NCBI RefSeq assembly: GCF_014650055.1
Contig: NZ_BMUF01000015.1
Coordinates: forward strand, 62,001 to 126,000
Length of the DNA: 64,000 nt
Source of the DNA: Streptomyces malachitofuscus
Lineage (GTDB): Bacteria; Actinomycetota; Actinomycetes; Streptomycetales; Streptomycetaceae
Reading direction: 5' to 3'
Numbering within the stretch: position 1 is the stretch's first letter; the number at the start of each line of letters is the position of its first letter. The notes below the pieces were generated by a model. The model saw nothing but the letters and a program-made list of their open reading frames with translations, searched no databases and had not been told where the DNA came from. Position numbers and translations under genes: made by a program. This document shows, in pieces, positions 15,774 to 24,020 of the stretch.

Positions 15774-16454
15774 CTACGGCTCGAACTTGTACCCAAGCCC
15801 CCGCACCGTCACCAGATACCGCGGCGCCCCCGGATCCGGCTCGATCTTCGCCCGCAACCGCTTCACATGCACATCGAGCGTCTTGGTGTCACCGACATAG
15901 TCCGCCCCCCACACCCGGTCGATCAGCTGCATCCGCGTCAGCACCCGCCCCGCGTTCCGCAACAGCATCTCCAGCAGGTCGAACTCCTTCAGCGGCAGAT
16001 CCACCTTCGTGCCGCCCACGGTGACCACGTGCCGGTCCACGTCCATCCGCACCGGCCCCGCCTCCAGCGCCGCCGGAGCGACCTCCTCCGGCTCCCCGCG
16101 GCGCCGCAGCACCGCACGGATCCGGGCGACCAGCTCACGCGAGGAGAACGGCTTGGTCACGTAGTCGTCGGCGCCTATCTCCAGGCCGACGACCTTGTCG
16201 ATCTCGCTGTCCTTGGCCGTCACCATGATGACGGGGACGTTCGAGCGGCCGCGCAGCTGGCGGCACACCTCGGTGCCCGGCAGCCCGGGCAGCATCAGGT
16301 CGAGCAGCACGAGGTCGGCGCCGTTGCGCTCGAACTCGTCGAGTCCGTCGGGCCCTGTGGTCGCCACGGCGACCTCGAAGCCCTCCTTGCGGAGCATGTA
16401 CGACAGGGCGTCGGAGAAGGACTCCTCGTCCTCGACGACGAGCACTCGGGTCAC
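15774..16454 (-). CDS. phoP: phosphate response regulator PhoP
   Basis: A 226-aa OmpR-type response regulator that controls phosphate starvation genes and antibiotic production by binding PHO boxes. The receiver domain has the acidic pair in VVEDEE, phospho-acceptor Asp52 in LVLLDLMLPGLPG and the switch Lys in VTAKDSEIDKV/YVTKPFSSREL. The winged helix covers about 125-226, including LPLKEFDLLEMLLRNAGRVLTR and TLDVHVKRLRAKIEPD, ending GLGYKFEP. Its GTG start overlaps the phoR stop by four bases (GTGA), so the two are coupled. It is downstream of phoR in one operon, divergent from phoU. Confidence 0.97.
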   Translation of the reverse strand: MTRVLVVEDEESFSDALSYMLRKEGFEVAVATTGPDGLDEFERNGADLVLLDLMLPGLPGTEVCRQLRGRSNVPVIMVTAKDSEIDKVVGLEIGADDYVTKPFSSRELVARIRAVLRRRGEPEEVAPAALEAGPVRMDVDRHVVTVGGTKVDLPLKEFDLLEMLLRNAGRVLTRMQLIDRVWGADYVGDTKTLDVHVKRLRAKIEPDPGAPRYLVTVRGLGYKFEP

Positions 16455-17782
16455 GGAAGGACCTCCGGGGAGGGAAGCGTTTCGTACGCGGATGAATCGG
16501 AAGAGTGGGGGGATGAGTGGGACGACCGTCGGGCCTCACCGTCGAGGCCGTCGGTGTCATCGGTTTCGTCGATCTCGTCGATTTCGTCGATCTCGTCGTC
16601 CCGGTAGGACGTCTGGTGGGCGCGGTCGCGGGCCGCTCGTGCCTCCGGCAGCCGCAGGGTGAAGGTGGAGCCCTGGCCCTCGGCGCTCCACACGGTGACT
16701 TCCCCGCCGTGCGAGGCGGCCACGTGCTTCACGATCGCGAGGCCCAGTCCCGTACCGCCGGTGGCACGGGAGCGAGCGGGGTCGACGCGGTAGAAGCGCT
16801 CGAAGATGCGCTCCTTGTCCTTGTCGGAGATACCGATGCCCTGGTCGGTCACGGCTATCTCGATCAGGTCCCCGCCGGGCTGGACGACCGAACGGGCCGC
16901 GATGCCCACGCGGGTGCGGGCGGGTGAGTAGTTGACCGCGTTCTCGACGAGGTTGCCGAGCGCGGCGGCGAGCTGGCCGCGGTTGCCCCACACCCGCAGG
17001 TCGGCCGTGCCTCCCGCCGCCATGGTGATCTCCTTGGTGCCCGCCTGGTGCCGGCAGCGGTCGATGGCCTCGGCGACCAGTTCGTCGACCCGGACGGGTT
17101 CGGCGTCCTCCAGCGGGTCGTCGTTCTGCACCCGGGAGAGGTCGATGAGCTCCTGCACCAGGTTCGTCAGCCGGGTGGCCTCGATCTGCATGCGTCCGGC
17201 GAAGCGCTCCACGGCCTCGGGGTCGTCGGAGGCATCCATCACGGCTTCGGAGAGCAGCGAGAGCGCGCCGACGGGGGTCTTGAGCTCGTGGCTGACGTTG
17301 GCGACGAAGTCGCGTCGTACGGCCTCGATGCGGCGGGCCTCGGTGAGGTCCTCCACGAGCAGCAGAACGAGCCGGGAGCCGAGCGGCGCCACCCGCGCGG
17401 ACACCGCGAGGGCCTCGCCGCGCCCGGTCCCCCGGCGGGGCAGGTCCAGCTCGACCTGACGTATCTCGCCGTCGCGCCGGGTGTCGCGGGCCATCTTCAT
17501 CATGGGCTCCACGGCGAGCTTGCCCCCGCGGACCAGTCCGAGGGCGTACGCGGCGGAGCTGGCCTTGACGACGCCGTCGGCCTCGTCCAGTACGACGGCG
17601 GACGAGCGCAGCACGGACAGCACGGTGTCCACACCCGGGGGAAGCACCGGGTCGGTGTGCAGGGAGGTGCGCGTGGGGCGCCGTTGTTCGCGCTCGCTGA
17701 AGCGGAACGCCAGCGTGGCGATGACGCCGGTGAGCACTCCGGCGATCGCAGCCACTGCGGCGACCGCCGCGTTCACGTCCAT
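16451..17782 (-). CDS. phoR: phosphate sensor histidine kinase PhoR (SenX3-like)
   Basis: A 443-aa membrane kinase that phosphorylates PhoP. A single N-terminal hydrophobic region (AAVAAVAAIAGVLTGVIATLAF) anchors it. A PAS-like sensor segment spans about 45-150, the HisKA domain carries the phospho-acceptor His near residue 164 in FVANVSHELKTPVGAL, and the HATPase domain has NLVENAVNYSP, VTDQGIGISDKDKERIFERF and GTGLGLAIVKHV. After residue 395 there is an odd acidic tail with repeated Asp-Glu-Ile triplets, then a Ser-rich end. ATG 17782 lies six bases after TAACCT (17789-17794, minus strand), so it is probably leaderless. Confidence 0.95.
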   Translation of the reverse strand: MDVNAAVAAVAAIAGVLTGVIATLAFRFSEREQRRPTRTSLHTDPVLPPGVDTVLSVLRSSAVVLDEADGVVKASSAAYALGLVRGGKLAVEPMMKMARDTRRDGEIRQVELDLPRRGTGRGEALAVSARVAPLGSRLVLLLVEDLTEARRIEAVRRDFVANVSHELKTPVGALSLLSEAVMDASDDPEAVERFAGRMQIEATRLTNLVQELIDLSRVQNDDPLEDAEPVRVDELVAEAIDRCRHQAGTKEITMAAGGTADLRVWGNRGQLAAALGNLVENAVNYSPARTRVGIAARSVVQPGGDLIEIAVTDQGIGISDKDKERIFERFYRVDPARSRATGGTGLGLAIVKHVAASHGGEVTVWSAEGQGSTFTLRLPEARAARDRAHQTSYRDDEIDEIDEIDETDDTDGLDGEARRSSHSSPHSSDSSAYETLPSPEVLP

Positions 17783-17788
17783 GCATCC

Positions 17789-17794
17789 AGGTTA
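17789..17794 (-). promoter_or_regulatory. phoRP -10 box
   Basis: TAACCT on the minus strand ends six bases before the phoR ATG, the spacing of a leaderless transcript. The PHO box at 17856-17899 lies about 60 bases further upstream, consistent with PhoP-controlled transcription of its own operon. Confidence 0.6.
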
Positions 17795-17855
17795 GGCATG
17801 GGGCGGCCGGTGCCCACAGCCGTCGGCGGGCGAGCTCGGACACTCGTCGCCCAGA

Positions 17856-17899
17856 GTTCACCTCGGAGCCAGGGATGGTTCATTTGGGGTGATGGAACC
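17856..17899 (+). promoter_or_regulatory. PHO box (PhoP operator) between phoRP and phoU
   Basis: Four 11-base direct-repeat units can be read: GTTCACCTCGG, AGCCAGGGATG, GTTCATTTGGG and GTGATGGAACC. The first is a perfect GTTCACC unit, the third a near match; the second and fourth are degenerate. PhoP binds such arrays in Streptomyces. The site serves the divergent phoU and phoRP promoters. Confidence 0.75.
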
Positions 17900-17981
17900 G
17901 GACGCGTAGCGGACGGAACGTGGGAGCGTGGGCAGGAGCCCGGGCCCTCGAAGCCCGGACAGACGCACGAGAGGAACCCTG

Positions 17982-18683
17982 ATGCGGGACGCGTACCACG
18001 AGGAACTGGATTCGATCGGCGACGGTCTGGTGGAGATGGCCAGGCTGGTCGGGTCGGCGATCGGGCGCGCCACGACCGCCATCCTGGACGCCGATCTGAA
18101 GCTGGCGGAGAGTGTGATCGAGGCCGACCAGAAGGTGGACGAGCTCCAGCACGACCTGGAGGCCCGGGCCATCGCCCTGCTGGCGCGCCAGCAGCCGGTG
18201 GCGACCGACCTGCGCATAGTCGTCACCTCGCTGCGGATGTCGGCGGACCTGGAACGCTCCGGGGACCTGGCCCAGCACGTGGCGAAGCTCGCGCGGCTGC
18301 GCTACCCGGAGCGCGGGGTCCCGCACGATCTGCACGCGACGATCCTCGAGATGGGCCAGCTCGCGCAGCGCCTGATGGCGAAGGCGGCCGAGGTGATCAT
18401 CACCAAGGACGTGGATTTGGCCCTCCAGCTGGAGCAGGACGACGACGCGATGGACCTCCTCCACCGCACCCTCTTCCAGCACCTGATGGACGACCGCTGG
18501 AAGCACGGCATCGAGACGGCCGTCGACGTCACGCTGCTGGGCCGCTACTACGAGCGTTTCGCCGACCACGCGGTCTCGGTCGCCAAGCGGGTGGTCTACC
18601 TGGTCACCGGCGAGCACGCGGACGAGATCCAGGCGGACCTGCAGACGGAGATCCAGACGGTGCCGGGAACCGAGGGCGCCTGA
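17982..18683 (+). CDS. phoU: phosphate signalling protein PhoU
   Basis: A 233-aa cytoplasmic protein of two similar three-helix bundles. The first contains ELDSIGDGLVEMARLVGSAIGRA and VIEADQKVDELQHDLEARAIALLARQQPVATDLR; the second ILEMGQLAQRLMAKA and QDDDAMDLLHRTLFQHL. Both carry the acidic metal-binding pattern (E/D)xxxD. LLGRYYERFADHAVSVAKRVVYLVTG near the end is the family signature. PhoU dampens PhoR activity when phosphate is plentiful. ATG 17982 follows GAGAGGAACC. It is divergent from phoRP, with the PHO box between them; there is no pst operon in the window. Confidence 0.96.
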   Translation: MRDAYHEELDSIGDGLVEMARLVGSAIGRATTAILDADLKLAESVIEADQKVDELQHDLEARAIALLARQQPVATDLRIVVTSLRMSADLERSGDLAQHVAKLARLRYPERGVPHDLHATILEMGQLAQRLMAKAAEVIITKDVDLALQLEQDDDAMDLLHRTLFQHLMDDRWKHGIETAVDVTLLGRYYERFADHAVSVAKRVVYLVTGEHADEIQADLQTEIQTVPGTEGA

Positions 18684-18873
18684 CCCCTGGCCGGGGCGGG
18701 CGGGCGCGGGCCGGCGGGCGTGCGCGTGCCGACACGGGCGTGCGCGGGGCCGTCCGGGTGCGTACGAGCCCCTACGACCCTCGATGCGCCGTCGATGCGC
18801 GGTTGCCACGCTCGACGCCTCGGGCATCCCATGGTGAGAGGTGCGCGCAGGCCCCAGCCCTGAGGAGGGACCC

Positions 18874-19029
18874 ATGGCCGAATCCCCCAGCACGACACCC
18901 GACCCGACGCAGGACCGCGAGACCGAGCAGCCCGCCGAGATCAGGAACCTGACCCTGATCGCCGCCTGCGGCTGCGGCTCGGGCTGCGGCTGCGGGTGCC
19001 AGTCGGGCAACCCGTGCCAGTGCGGCTGA
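18874..19029 (+). CDS. mtpA: metallothionein-like cysteine-rich protein MtpA
   Basis: A 51-aa protein: an acidic, Thr/Pro-rich first half and a C-terminal metal-binding cluster with eight cysteines in CGCGSGCGCGC and NPCQCG arrangement. The cluster fits coordination of soft metal ions. In S. coelicolor a PhoP-dependent gene named mtpA lies beside phoU/phoRP; position and product match here. GAGGAGGGA (18862-18870) sits three to four bases ahead of ATG 18874; the in-frame GTG at 18841 would add eleven residues but lacks support. I see no GTTCACC repeat directly upstream, so regulation may differ or act through readthrough from phoU. Confidence 0.85.
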   Translation: MAESPSTTPDPTQDRETEQPAEIRNLTLIAACGCGSGCGCGCQSGNPCQCG

Positions 19030-19040
19030 CTCCGTACGTG

Positions 19041-19079
19041 CGAGGGCCCCGGCGCCGGTGACGGCAGCCGGGGCCCTCG
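19041..19079. terminator. bidirectional terminator between mtpA and the MFS gene
   Basis: Perfect thirteen-base arms CGAGGGCCCCGGC (19041-19053) and GCCGGGGCCCTCG (19067-19079) with a 13-base loop, 11 bases after the mtpA stop and nine before the MFS stop. Confidence 0.87.
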
Positions 19080-19088
19080 GCCGTCCGC

Positions 19089-20372
19089 TCAGGACGTCCG
19101 CGCAGCAACGCTCTCGGGCGCCGCCTCGCCCTTCTCGACGGGCGTCTCCGTGACCGCCCCCTCCGGCAGCCGCCGCATCAGCAGCCCGTAGCCGAGCCCG
19201 GCGACCGTACCGACGACGGCGCACATCCCCCAGAGCCACTCGGCGCCCCAGCGGTCGATGACGAAGCCGGACATCAGCGGGGCGACGAGGGCGGCGACCG
19301 CCCAGGACATGGTGTACATCCCCTGGTAGCGCCCGCGCCCGTGCACCGGGGAGAGCATGACGACCAGTCCCGTCTGCGTCGGCGCGTTGACGATCTCGGC
19401 CAGCGTCCACACGCACACGGTGAGGGCGAAGACGGCGACCGACCCGGCGAACGCGGTCAGCCCGAACCCGTACCCCGCCAGCAGGGACGAGGCGACGAGC
19501 AGGTGCCGCGGGTCCCGGTGCTCGATGAACCGCGTGACGGGAAGCTGGAGCACGACGATCAGCACACCGTTGACGGCGATCGCCATGCCGAAGTCCGCGG
19601 GCGTGAAGCCCGCCTCCCCCATGGCGACCGGCAGCCCCAGGTACCCCTGCTGGAAGACGAGGGCGATGAGGAAGGACAGCCCGACGACGCTCATGAAGCG
19701 CCCGTCGCGCAGCACGGTCAGCAGCGAGACGGACTCCCCCGCGGCGGCGGCACCGGCCTCCGCGGAGTCCTTCTCACTCGGCCGCGACTCGGGCAGCTTC
19801 ACGAAGACGAGAACGGCGCACACGAGCGTCATGCCGGCCTCGATCAGGAACCCGGCGAGATAGCTGACCTCGGCGATGAACCCCGCCCCCGCGGAGGAGA
19901 TCGCGAAGCCGAGGTTGATGGCCCAGTAGTTGAGCGAGAAGGCCCGGATACGGTCCTCCGGCCGCACGATGTCCGCCATCATCGCCTGCACGGCCGGCCG
20001 GGAGGCGTTGGAGGCCATGCCGACGAGGAAGGCGACGGCCGCGATGGCGAGCGGGTCCCGCATGAAGCCGAGCAGCGCGACGGACAGCGCGGTCGCCAGC
20101 TGAGCGACGAGCAGGGTGGGCCGCCGCCCCAGCCGGTCGGTCATCACGCCCGCCCCGAGCGAGGAGATCACCCCGCCGAGCCCGTGCAGCGCGGCGACCA
20201 GACCGGCGTAGGAGGCGGAGTACCCACGGTCGAGGGTCAGGTAGAGCGCCATGAAGGTGGCGACGAAGGCGCCGAGCCGATTGACGAGGGTGCTGGTCCA
20301 CAGCCACCAGAACTCACGGGGCAGCCCGGAGACGGACTCGCGCACGGCACGTCTCACTGCGACAACGGACAT
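19089..20372 (-). CDS. MFS transporter, drug-efflux type
   Basis: A 427-aa major facilitator with twelve predicted helices. FWWLWTSTLVNRLGAFVATFMALYL opens the first helix and GVMTDRLGRRPTLL is the motif-A loop between helices 2 and 3. The central cytoplasmic loop (ESRPSEKDSAEAGAAAAGE) separates the halves, and the tail is cytoplasmic and acidic. Such proteins usually export small molecules by proton antiport; no substrate can be assigned. The start is the ATG of MSVVAVRR, with GGGGGTC close upstream; an extra 16-residue extension exists in frame but looks non-coding. It faces mtpA and is divergent from gpmA. Confidence 0.87.
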   Translation of the reverse strand: MSVVAVRRAVRESVSGLPREFWWLWTSTLVNRLGAFVATFMALYLTLDRGYSASYAGLVAALHGLGGVISSLGAGVMTDRLGRRPTLLVAQLATALSVALLGFMRDPLAIAAVAFLVGMASNASRPAVQAMMADIVRPEDRIRAFSLNYWAINLGFAISSAGAGFIAEVSYLAGFLIEAGMTLVCAVLVFVKLPESRPSEKDSAEAGAAAAGESVSLLTVLRDGRFMSVVGLSFLIALVFQQGYLGLPVAMGEAGFTPADFGMAIAVNGVLIVVLQLPVTRFIEHRDPRHLLVASSLLAGYGFGLTAFAGSVAVFALTVCVWTLAEIVNAPTQTGLVVMLSPVHGRGRYQGMYTMSWAVAALVAPLMSGFVIDRWGAEWLWGMCAVVGTVAGLGYGLLMRRLPEGAVTETPVEKGEAAPESVAARTS

Positions 20373-20516
20373 GCGGACCCCCGTGAAGAAAGATGTAAGC
20401 GGCTGAAGCGCCGAGCACAACTTACGGAGTCATGGCTCCGGGGGACCACTCAATTAACAGATCCCGTCAACCGTCCGCCAGGCGGGCAGGGCGCGCAGCG
20501 CCCTCGGACCGTCGAT

Positions 20517-20522
20517 TACGCT
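20517..20522 (+). promoter_or_regulatory. gpmA -10 box, leaderless type
   Basis: TACGCT fits TANNNT and ends seven bases before the gpmA ATG. No Shine-Dalgarno sequence lies in between, so the mRNA probably begins at the start codon. Confidence 0.55.
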
Positions 20523-20529
20523 CGGACGC

Positions 20530-21291
20530 ATGGCCGACGCACCGTACAAGCTGATCCTCCTCCGCCACGGCGAGAGCGAGTGGAACGAGAAGAACCTGTT
20601 CACCGGCTGGGTGGACGTCAACCTCACCCCGAAGGGCGAGAAGGAGGCGACGCGCGGCGGCGAGCTGCTCAAGGACGCCGGCCTGCTGCCCGACGTGCTC
20701 CACACCTCCCTGCAGAAGCGCGCGATCCGCACCGCGCAGCTCGCACTGGAGGCCGCCGACCGCCTGTGGATCCCGGTGAACCGCAGCTGGCGCCTGAACG
20801 AGCGTCACTACGGTGCCCTCCAGGGCAAGGACAAGGCGCAGACCCTCGCGGAGTTCGGCGAGGAGCAGTTCATGCTCTGGCGCCGCTCCTACGACACCCC
20901 GCCGCCCGCGCTCGCCAACGACGCCGAGTACTCCCAGTTCGCGGACCCGCGCTACGCGACCCTCCCGCCGGAGCTGCGCCCGCAGACGGAGTGCCTCAAG
21001 GACGTCGTCGTCCGCATGCTCCCGTACTGGTTCGACTCGATCGTCCCCGACCTCCTCACCGGCCGCACGGTCCTCGTCGCCGCCCACGGCAACAGCCTGC
21101 GCGCCCTGGTCAAGCACCTCGACGGCATCTCGGACGCCGACATCGCGGGCCTGAACATCCCCACGGGCATCCCCCTGTACTACGAGCTCGACGCCGACTT
21201 CAAGCCGGTCACCCCCGGCGGCAAGTACCTCGACCCGGAAGCGGCCGCAGCCGCCATCGAAGCGGTCAAGAACCAGGGCAAGAAGAAGTAA
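20530..21291 (+). CDS. gpmA: 2,3-bisphosphoglycerate-dependent phosphoglycerate mutase
   Basis: A 253-aa glycolytic enzyme interconverting 3- and 2-phosphoglycerate through a phosphohistidine. The catalytic LLRHGESEWNEKNLFTGW starts near residue 9, NERHYGALQGKDKAQT near 92 contains the second-layer residues, and VLVAAHGNSLRALVKHL near 183 the second catalytic His. A lysine-rich tail (KNQGKKK) ends the protein. Length matches the family (about 250). ATG 20530 lies seven bases after TACGCT. Accessory genes follow downstream, beginning after the terminator at 21302-21344. Confidence 0.96.
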   Translation: MADAPYKLILLRHGESEWNEKNLFTGWVDVNLTPKGEKEATRGGELLKDAGLLPDVLHTSLQKRAIRTAQLALEAADRLWIPVNRSWRLNERHYGALQGKDKAQTLAEFGEEQFMLWRRSYDTPPPALANDAEYSQFADPRYATLPPELRPQTECLKDVVVRMLPYWFDSIVPDLLTGRTVLVAAHGNSLRALVKHLDGISDADIAGLNIPTGIPLYYELDADFKPVTPGGKYLDPEAAAAAIEAVKNQGKKK

Positions 21292-21301
21292 GCCCGCACG
21301 A

Positions 21302-21344
21302 ACAAGCCCCCTGCCTGCGTGTTCTCCGCTGGTAGGGGGCTTGT
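21302..21344. terminator. gpmA terminator
   Basis: Eleven-base arms ACAAGCCCCCT (21302-21312) and AGGGGGCTTGT (21334-21344) with a 21-base loop, starting ten bases after the gpmA stop codon. Confidence 0.8.
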
Positions 21345-21411
21345 CGCTGTACTGAGGGCCGTCTGTCGCGACCCAGGTGCCCTCCAACGGCTGCACTACA
21401 GTTGGCCCACC

Positions 21412-21834
21412 ATGCCCGAACTCTTCGGAATCAACCATCTGACTCTGTCCACGACCGACCTCGACCGGCTCGTGGCGTACTACACGGATTTGCTCGGAGC
21501 AGTGCTCGCGTTCGAGCGCGCCGCAACCCCTTCTGATCCTCGGATCGCAGTCATCGACGTCGGCGGCGATGACCATCTGATGATCGTCGAAACCGCTACC
21601 GCCCCTGCCACTGATCTCGATCCCCTCAGCAAGGCCGGATGGGGGCTGCGCGTGGGGACACACGCGCAGCTGTGTGAGGTCCGCGAACGCATCCTGGGCG
21701 CCGGGTGGCCGGTCGGGCAGATCGAAACACTGCCCACGCAGTGGACGATGACAGCTCGCGATCCCGATGGACGCCCTGTGGACGTTCGAGCCCATCGCCC
21801 ACGCACCGCATCACCGTCACCAACCACTGGCTGA
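21412..21834 (+). CDS. VOC family protein
   Basis: A 140-aa vicinal-oxygen-chelate protein. INHLTLSTTDLDRLVAYYTDLLGA gives the first His ligand and helix; DDHLMIVET and the second module ending ARDPDGRPVDVRAH complete the fold. It resembles fosfomycin/bleomycin-resistance and glyoxalase relatives, but the substrate is unknown. ATG 21412 is nine bases after TACAGT (21397-21402) and lacks a Shine-Dalgarno sequence, so a very short or absent leader is likely. The gene begins the accessory stretch after gpmA. Confidence 0.82.
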   Translation: MPELFGINHLTLSTTDLDRLVAYYTDLLGAVLAFERAATPSDPRIAVIDVGGDDHLMIVETATAPATDLDPLSKAGWGLRVGTHAQLCEVRERILGAGWPVGQIETLPTQWTMTARDPDGRPVDVRAHRPRTASPSPTTG

Positions 21835-21891
21835 CGGCTACCCCGACTTTCATTGAGCCAATGGCTGTGGCCAACGCGCTCGCAACGGCCC

Positions 21892-22347
21892 TCAGACGAC
21901 GTCGAATTCGTTGCCCTCGGGGTCCTGCATGGCGGCGGCGTAGAGCCCCATGTCCGGCTCGTCTCTCATCCGCAGCACGGTGGCACCGGCTTTGACCAGG
22001 CGTTCCACCGTGGCCTTGACCCGCTGTGTGCGGACGTCCAGCGGGACGTCGCGGCCCCCACCGACCTTCAGGTCGAAGTGCCACCGGTTCTTGGCGACCT
22101 TCGGCTCCGGAACCTGCTGGAACCACACCCTCGGCCCACGTCCCGCGGGGTCGATGATCGACTCCGGTATGTCCCCGGCACCGTCCGGCAGCTCCGCCTC
22201 GGGCACCCCCATCGCCGCCCAGTAGGCACGCCACGTGGCGTGCCCGGCCGGCGGGGGCTCCGGCACGTAGCTCAGGGCCTCGGCCCAGAACGCCACCATT
22301 CTCTGAGGGTCGGAACAGTCGATCGTCAGCTGCACGGTCATCTCCAT
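21892..22347 (-). CDS. VOC family protein (PhnB/glyoxalase-like)
   Basis: A 151-aa protein. QLTIDCSDPQRMVAFWAEAL is the opening strand-helix unit, then a long helical insert with GHATWRAYWAAMGVPE and WFQQVPEPKVAKNRWHFDL; the end reads MQDPEGNEFDVV. This is the Glyoxalase_6 form common in streptomycetes, function unknown. The ATG of MEMTVQL is chosen over an upstream extension of 27 residues that lacks a ribosome-binding site. It converges with the other VOC gene, 57 bases between stop codons, and is followed upstream by the small gene at 22439. Confidence 0.82.
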   Translation of the reverse strand: MEMTVQLTIDCSDPQRMVAFWAEALSYVPEPPPAGHATWRAYWAAMGVPEAELPDGAGDIPESIIDPAGRGPRVWFQQVPEPKVAKNRWHFDLKVGGGRDVPLDVRTQRVKATVERLVKAGATVLRMRDEPDMGLYAAAMQDPEGNEFDVV

Positions 22348-22438
22348 ACCCGGAGCATCCCAGGCAGGTCTGACAGTGGATCGGCTCGCGCGACAGGCCT
22401 CGAAGACCCCAGTGGTGGCCGGTGGCACGCTGCACCCG

Positions 22439-22720
22439 TCACTGCACGTCGCGGACCTCGAGCAGTTCGATCACTGCTCCCGACGACTCCAGCAGCGGTG
22501 CAGCGGCGGAACGCCTGGGGTCCGCCCGGTAGGCAGCGAGACCCTCGTTGTCGGGGAAGGTGATGACGTGGGCCTCGACCCGATCGTCCAGAGTGCGCAG
22601 TCGTCGCTCAAGACGCCCTCCGTACTCGGCCAGGAGCGGCAGAACGGCGCTCTCGTACGCGTCGAAGTCGCCCAGGCCTCCTTCAGGCAACCGCGCGAGC
22701 ATCAGATGGGTGACGGCCAT
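22439..22720 (-). CDS. small protein with a DUF1330/dimeric alpha-beta-barrel pattern
   Basis: A 93-aa protein. HLMLARLPEGGLGDFDAYESAVLPLLAEYGGRLERRLR and VEAHVITFPDNEGLAAYRADPRR follow the beta-alpha-beta-beta-alpha-beta pattern of ferredoxin-like dimeric barrels (DUF1330/EthD type). The last strand is AVIELLEVRDVQ. No catalytic residue can be named. It lies 15 bases after the SMI1/KNR4 gene on the same strand and may share its transcript. Confidence 0.7.
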   Translation of the reverse strand: MAVTHLMLARLPEGGLGDFDAYESAVLPLLAEYGGRLERRLRTLDDRVEAHVITFPDNEGLAAYRADPRRSAAAPLLESSGAVIELLEVRDVQ

Positions 22721-22735
22721 GTTTCCCTCACCTTG

Positions 22736-23326
22736 TTACCAGGGCTCCCCTGTGGACGGGTCGAGGCCGGCCTCCAAACGGCGTTGCTGCTCGCGCCAGT
22801 TGACGAAGGAGGGCTCTCCCGGAAGGGCGACACTGATCGTCTCCTCCTGGAATTCCTCATCGGTGAGCAGTCTGTACAGGAACTCCGCCATTCCGAAGGG
22901 GTGGACCTGGAGGTGGGGATTCGTGTGCCGCCCGCACACGAGCACGGGCCACAGGTCGGGATCGTCGCCCGTGGTCAGCCAACAGTAGGTGTCCGCGCCG
23001 CTGGTGACGCCCCAGGCCAGGATGGAATCCGGGTCCACGTCGAGGGCCGCCCTGCCGCCGTACATCTCCCAGGTGCCGCGGGCGTTCGCCGTCTCGTCCT
23101 TCAGCCCGGACCCGTCCGAGTAGGCATCGGGCCGCGGAACCGGCAGCAGGATGCCGATCGCCTGACTGAGCTCCCCTGCCCCGTACACCTCCATGAAGGC
23201 GACATAGTCGGCGGGAAACCGGGTCCCCCAGATCTCTTCGAGCTCACCCCAGTCGATCCGCTCGTCCACCCCGTGCGTCGTCGACACGACCTGCGCAAGC
23301 GCGGCTGTCCCGGTGGTCCCGCCCAC
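22736..23326 (-). CDS. SMI1/KNR4 (SUKH) family protein
   Basis: A 196-aa SUKH-fold protein. IDWGELEEIWGTRFPADYVAFMEVYGAGEL near residues 25-55 is the family signature, and WPVLVCGRHTNPHLQVHPFGMAEFLYRLL the closing strand-helix. Bacterial members often act as immunity proteins against contact-dependent or polymorphic toxins; others are stand-alone. GTG 23326 is preferred because AGAGGAG lies five bases upstream; GTG 23359 would add eleven residues. A toxin-like gene lies 3 kb away (26222-27613), but not adjacent, so pairing is only a guess. Confidence 0.8.
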   Translation of the reverse strand: MGGTTGTAALAQVVSTTHGVDERIDWGELEEIWGTRFPADYVAFMEVYGAGELSQAIGILLPVPRPDAYSDGSGLKDETANARGTWEMYGGRAALDVDPDSILAWGVTSGADTYCWLTTGDDPDLWPVLVCGRHTNPHLQVHPFGMAEFLYRLLTDEEFQEETISVALPGEPSFVNWREQQRRLEAGLDPSTGEPW

Positions 23327-23489
23327 TTCCACTCCTCTACGCACGTCCGCGAAAATCACAACCTAGGCGATCACGCTCCCCAAGAGAACGGAAAAGACCA
23401 GGCCCTCTCCAGCTGGTCCGCCGTCACCACCACCACGCGGTCCCGCGCAGTGGTGGGCTGCCTCCGCCGGCTGAGGCCGTCCATGGACG

Positions 23490-24020
23490 TCACAGGGAGG
23501 CGGCGAAGTCGGCGAGCGTCCGGAAGTCGTTGTCCCGCAGACCGATCCGCGGGTTGACGTGGTGCAGGAGCCCAGGGCCTCGGTGGTGGGTGGCCACGTA
23601 CCTCTGATCCAGCTCACTCTGCTCGTCGTCCACCCAGGCGAAGGGACGCCCGCCTGCGTAGTCCACCAGCGGCCCGGTCTTCCAGTGGACTCCATCAGGG
23701 CGTTCTTGGAGCAGGACGTCGCCGAAGTCGACGAAGGGAAGTACCGGAAGGCCGAGGACCGGTGCGATCCACCGGTTGGCGTCGTCCATCCATGTGGTGG
23801 CCCAGCACGGCTCGAAGCCGAGCTGGAGCAGGGTTCGTCCGTGCTCCGGGTTGAGCCAGACACGCAGGGAGCGTCGTCGGGACGACAGACCCCAGTCGTC
23901 CTCATGGCCGTCGTTCCGGGGAACTCTGAGCGTGGTGTAGCCGTCGGGACGCCTCTCCGGCTTGGCCGCGTAAGGGTTGAGTGGCCCGTCCACGTCGAGG
24001 AACAGCAGCGGTCGGTTCAC
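23490..24020 (-). CDS. HAD-domain protein, Swiss-Army-knife RNA-repair type
   Basis: A 176-aa protein. LLFLDVDGPLNPYA at the start is the HAD nucleophile motif (Asp-Val-Asp). TWMDDANRWIAPVLGLP, VHWKTGPLVDYAGGRPFAWVDDE (conserved Lys, then a DDE motif) and LLHHVNPRIGLRDNDFRTLADF follow in the order seen in HAD domains associated with RNA-repair proteins. A paralogue with the same order lies at 30189-30683. GTG 24020 is preferred because GGGGGGAACC sits directly upstream; GTG 24044 is the alternative. No RNA ligase or other repair gene is nearby, so substrate is unknown. Confidence 0.78.
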   Translation of the reverse strand: MNRPLLFLDVDGPLNPYAAKPERRPDGYTTLRVPRNDGHEDDWGLSSRRRSLRVWLNPEHGRTLLQLGFEPCWATTWMDDANRWIAPVLGLPVLPFVDFGDVLLQERPDGVHWKTGPLVDYAGGRPFAWVDDEQSELDQRYVATHHRGPGLLHHVNPRIGLRDNDFRTLADFAASL

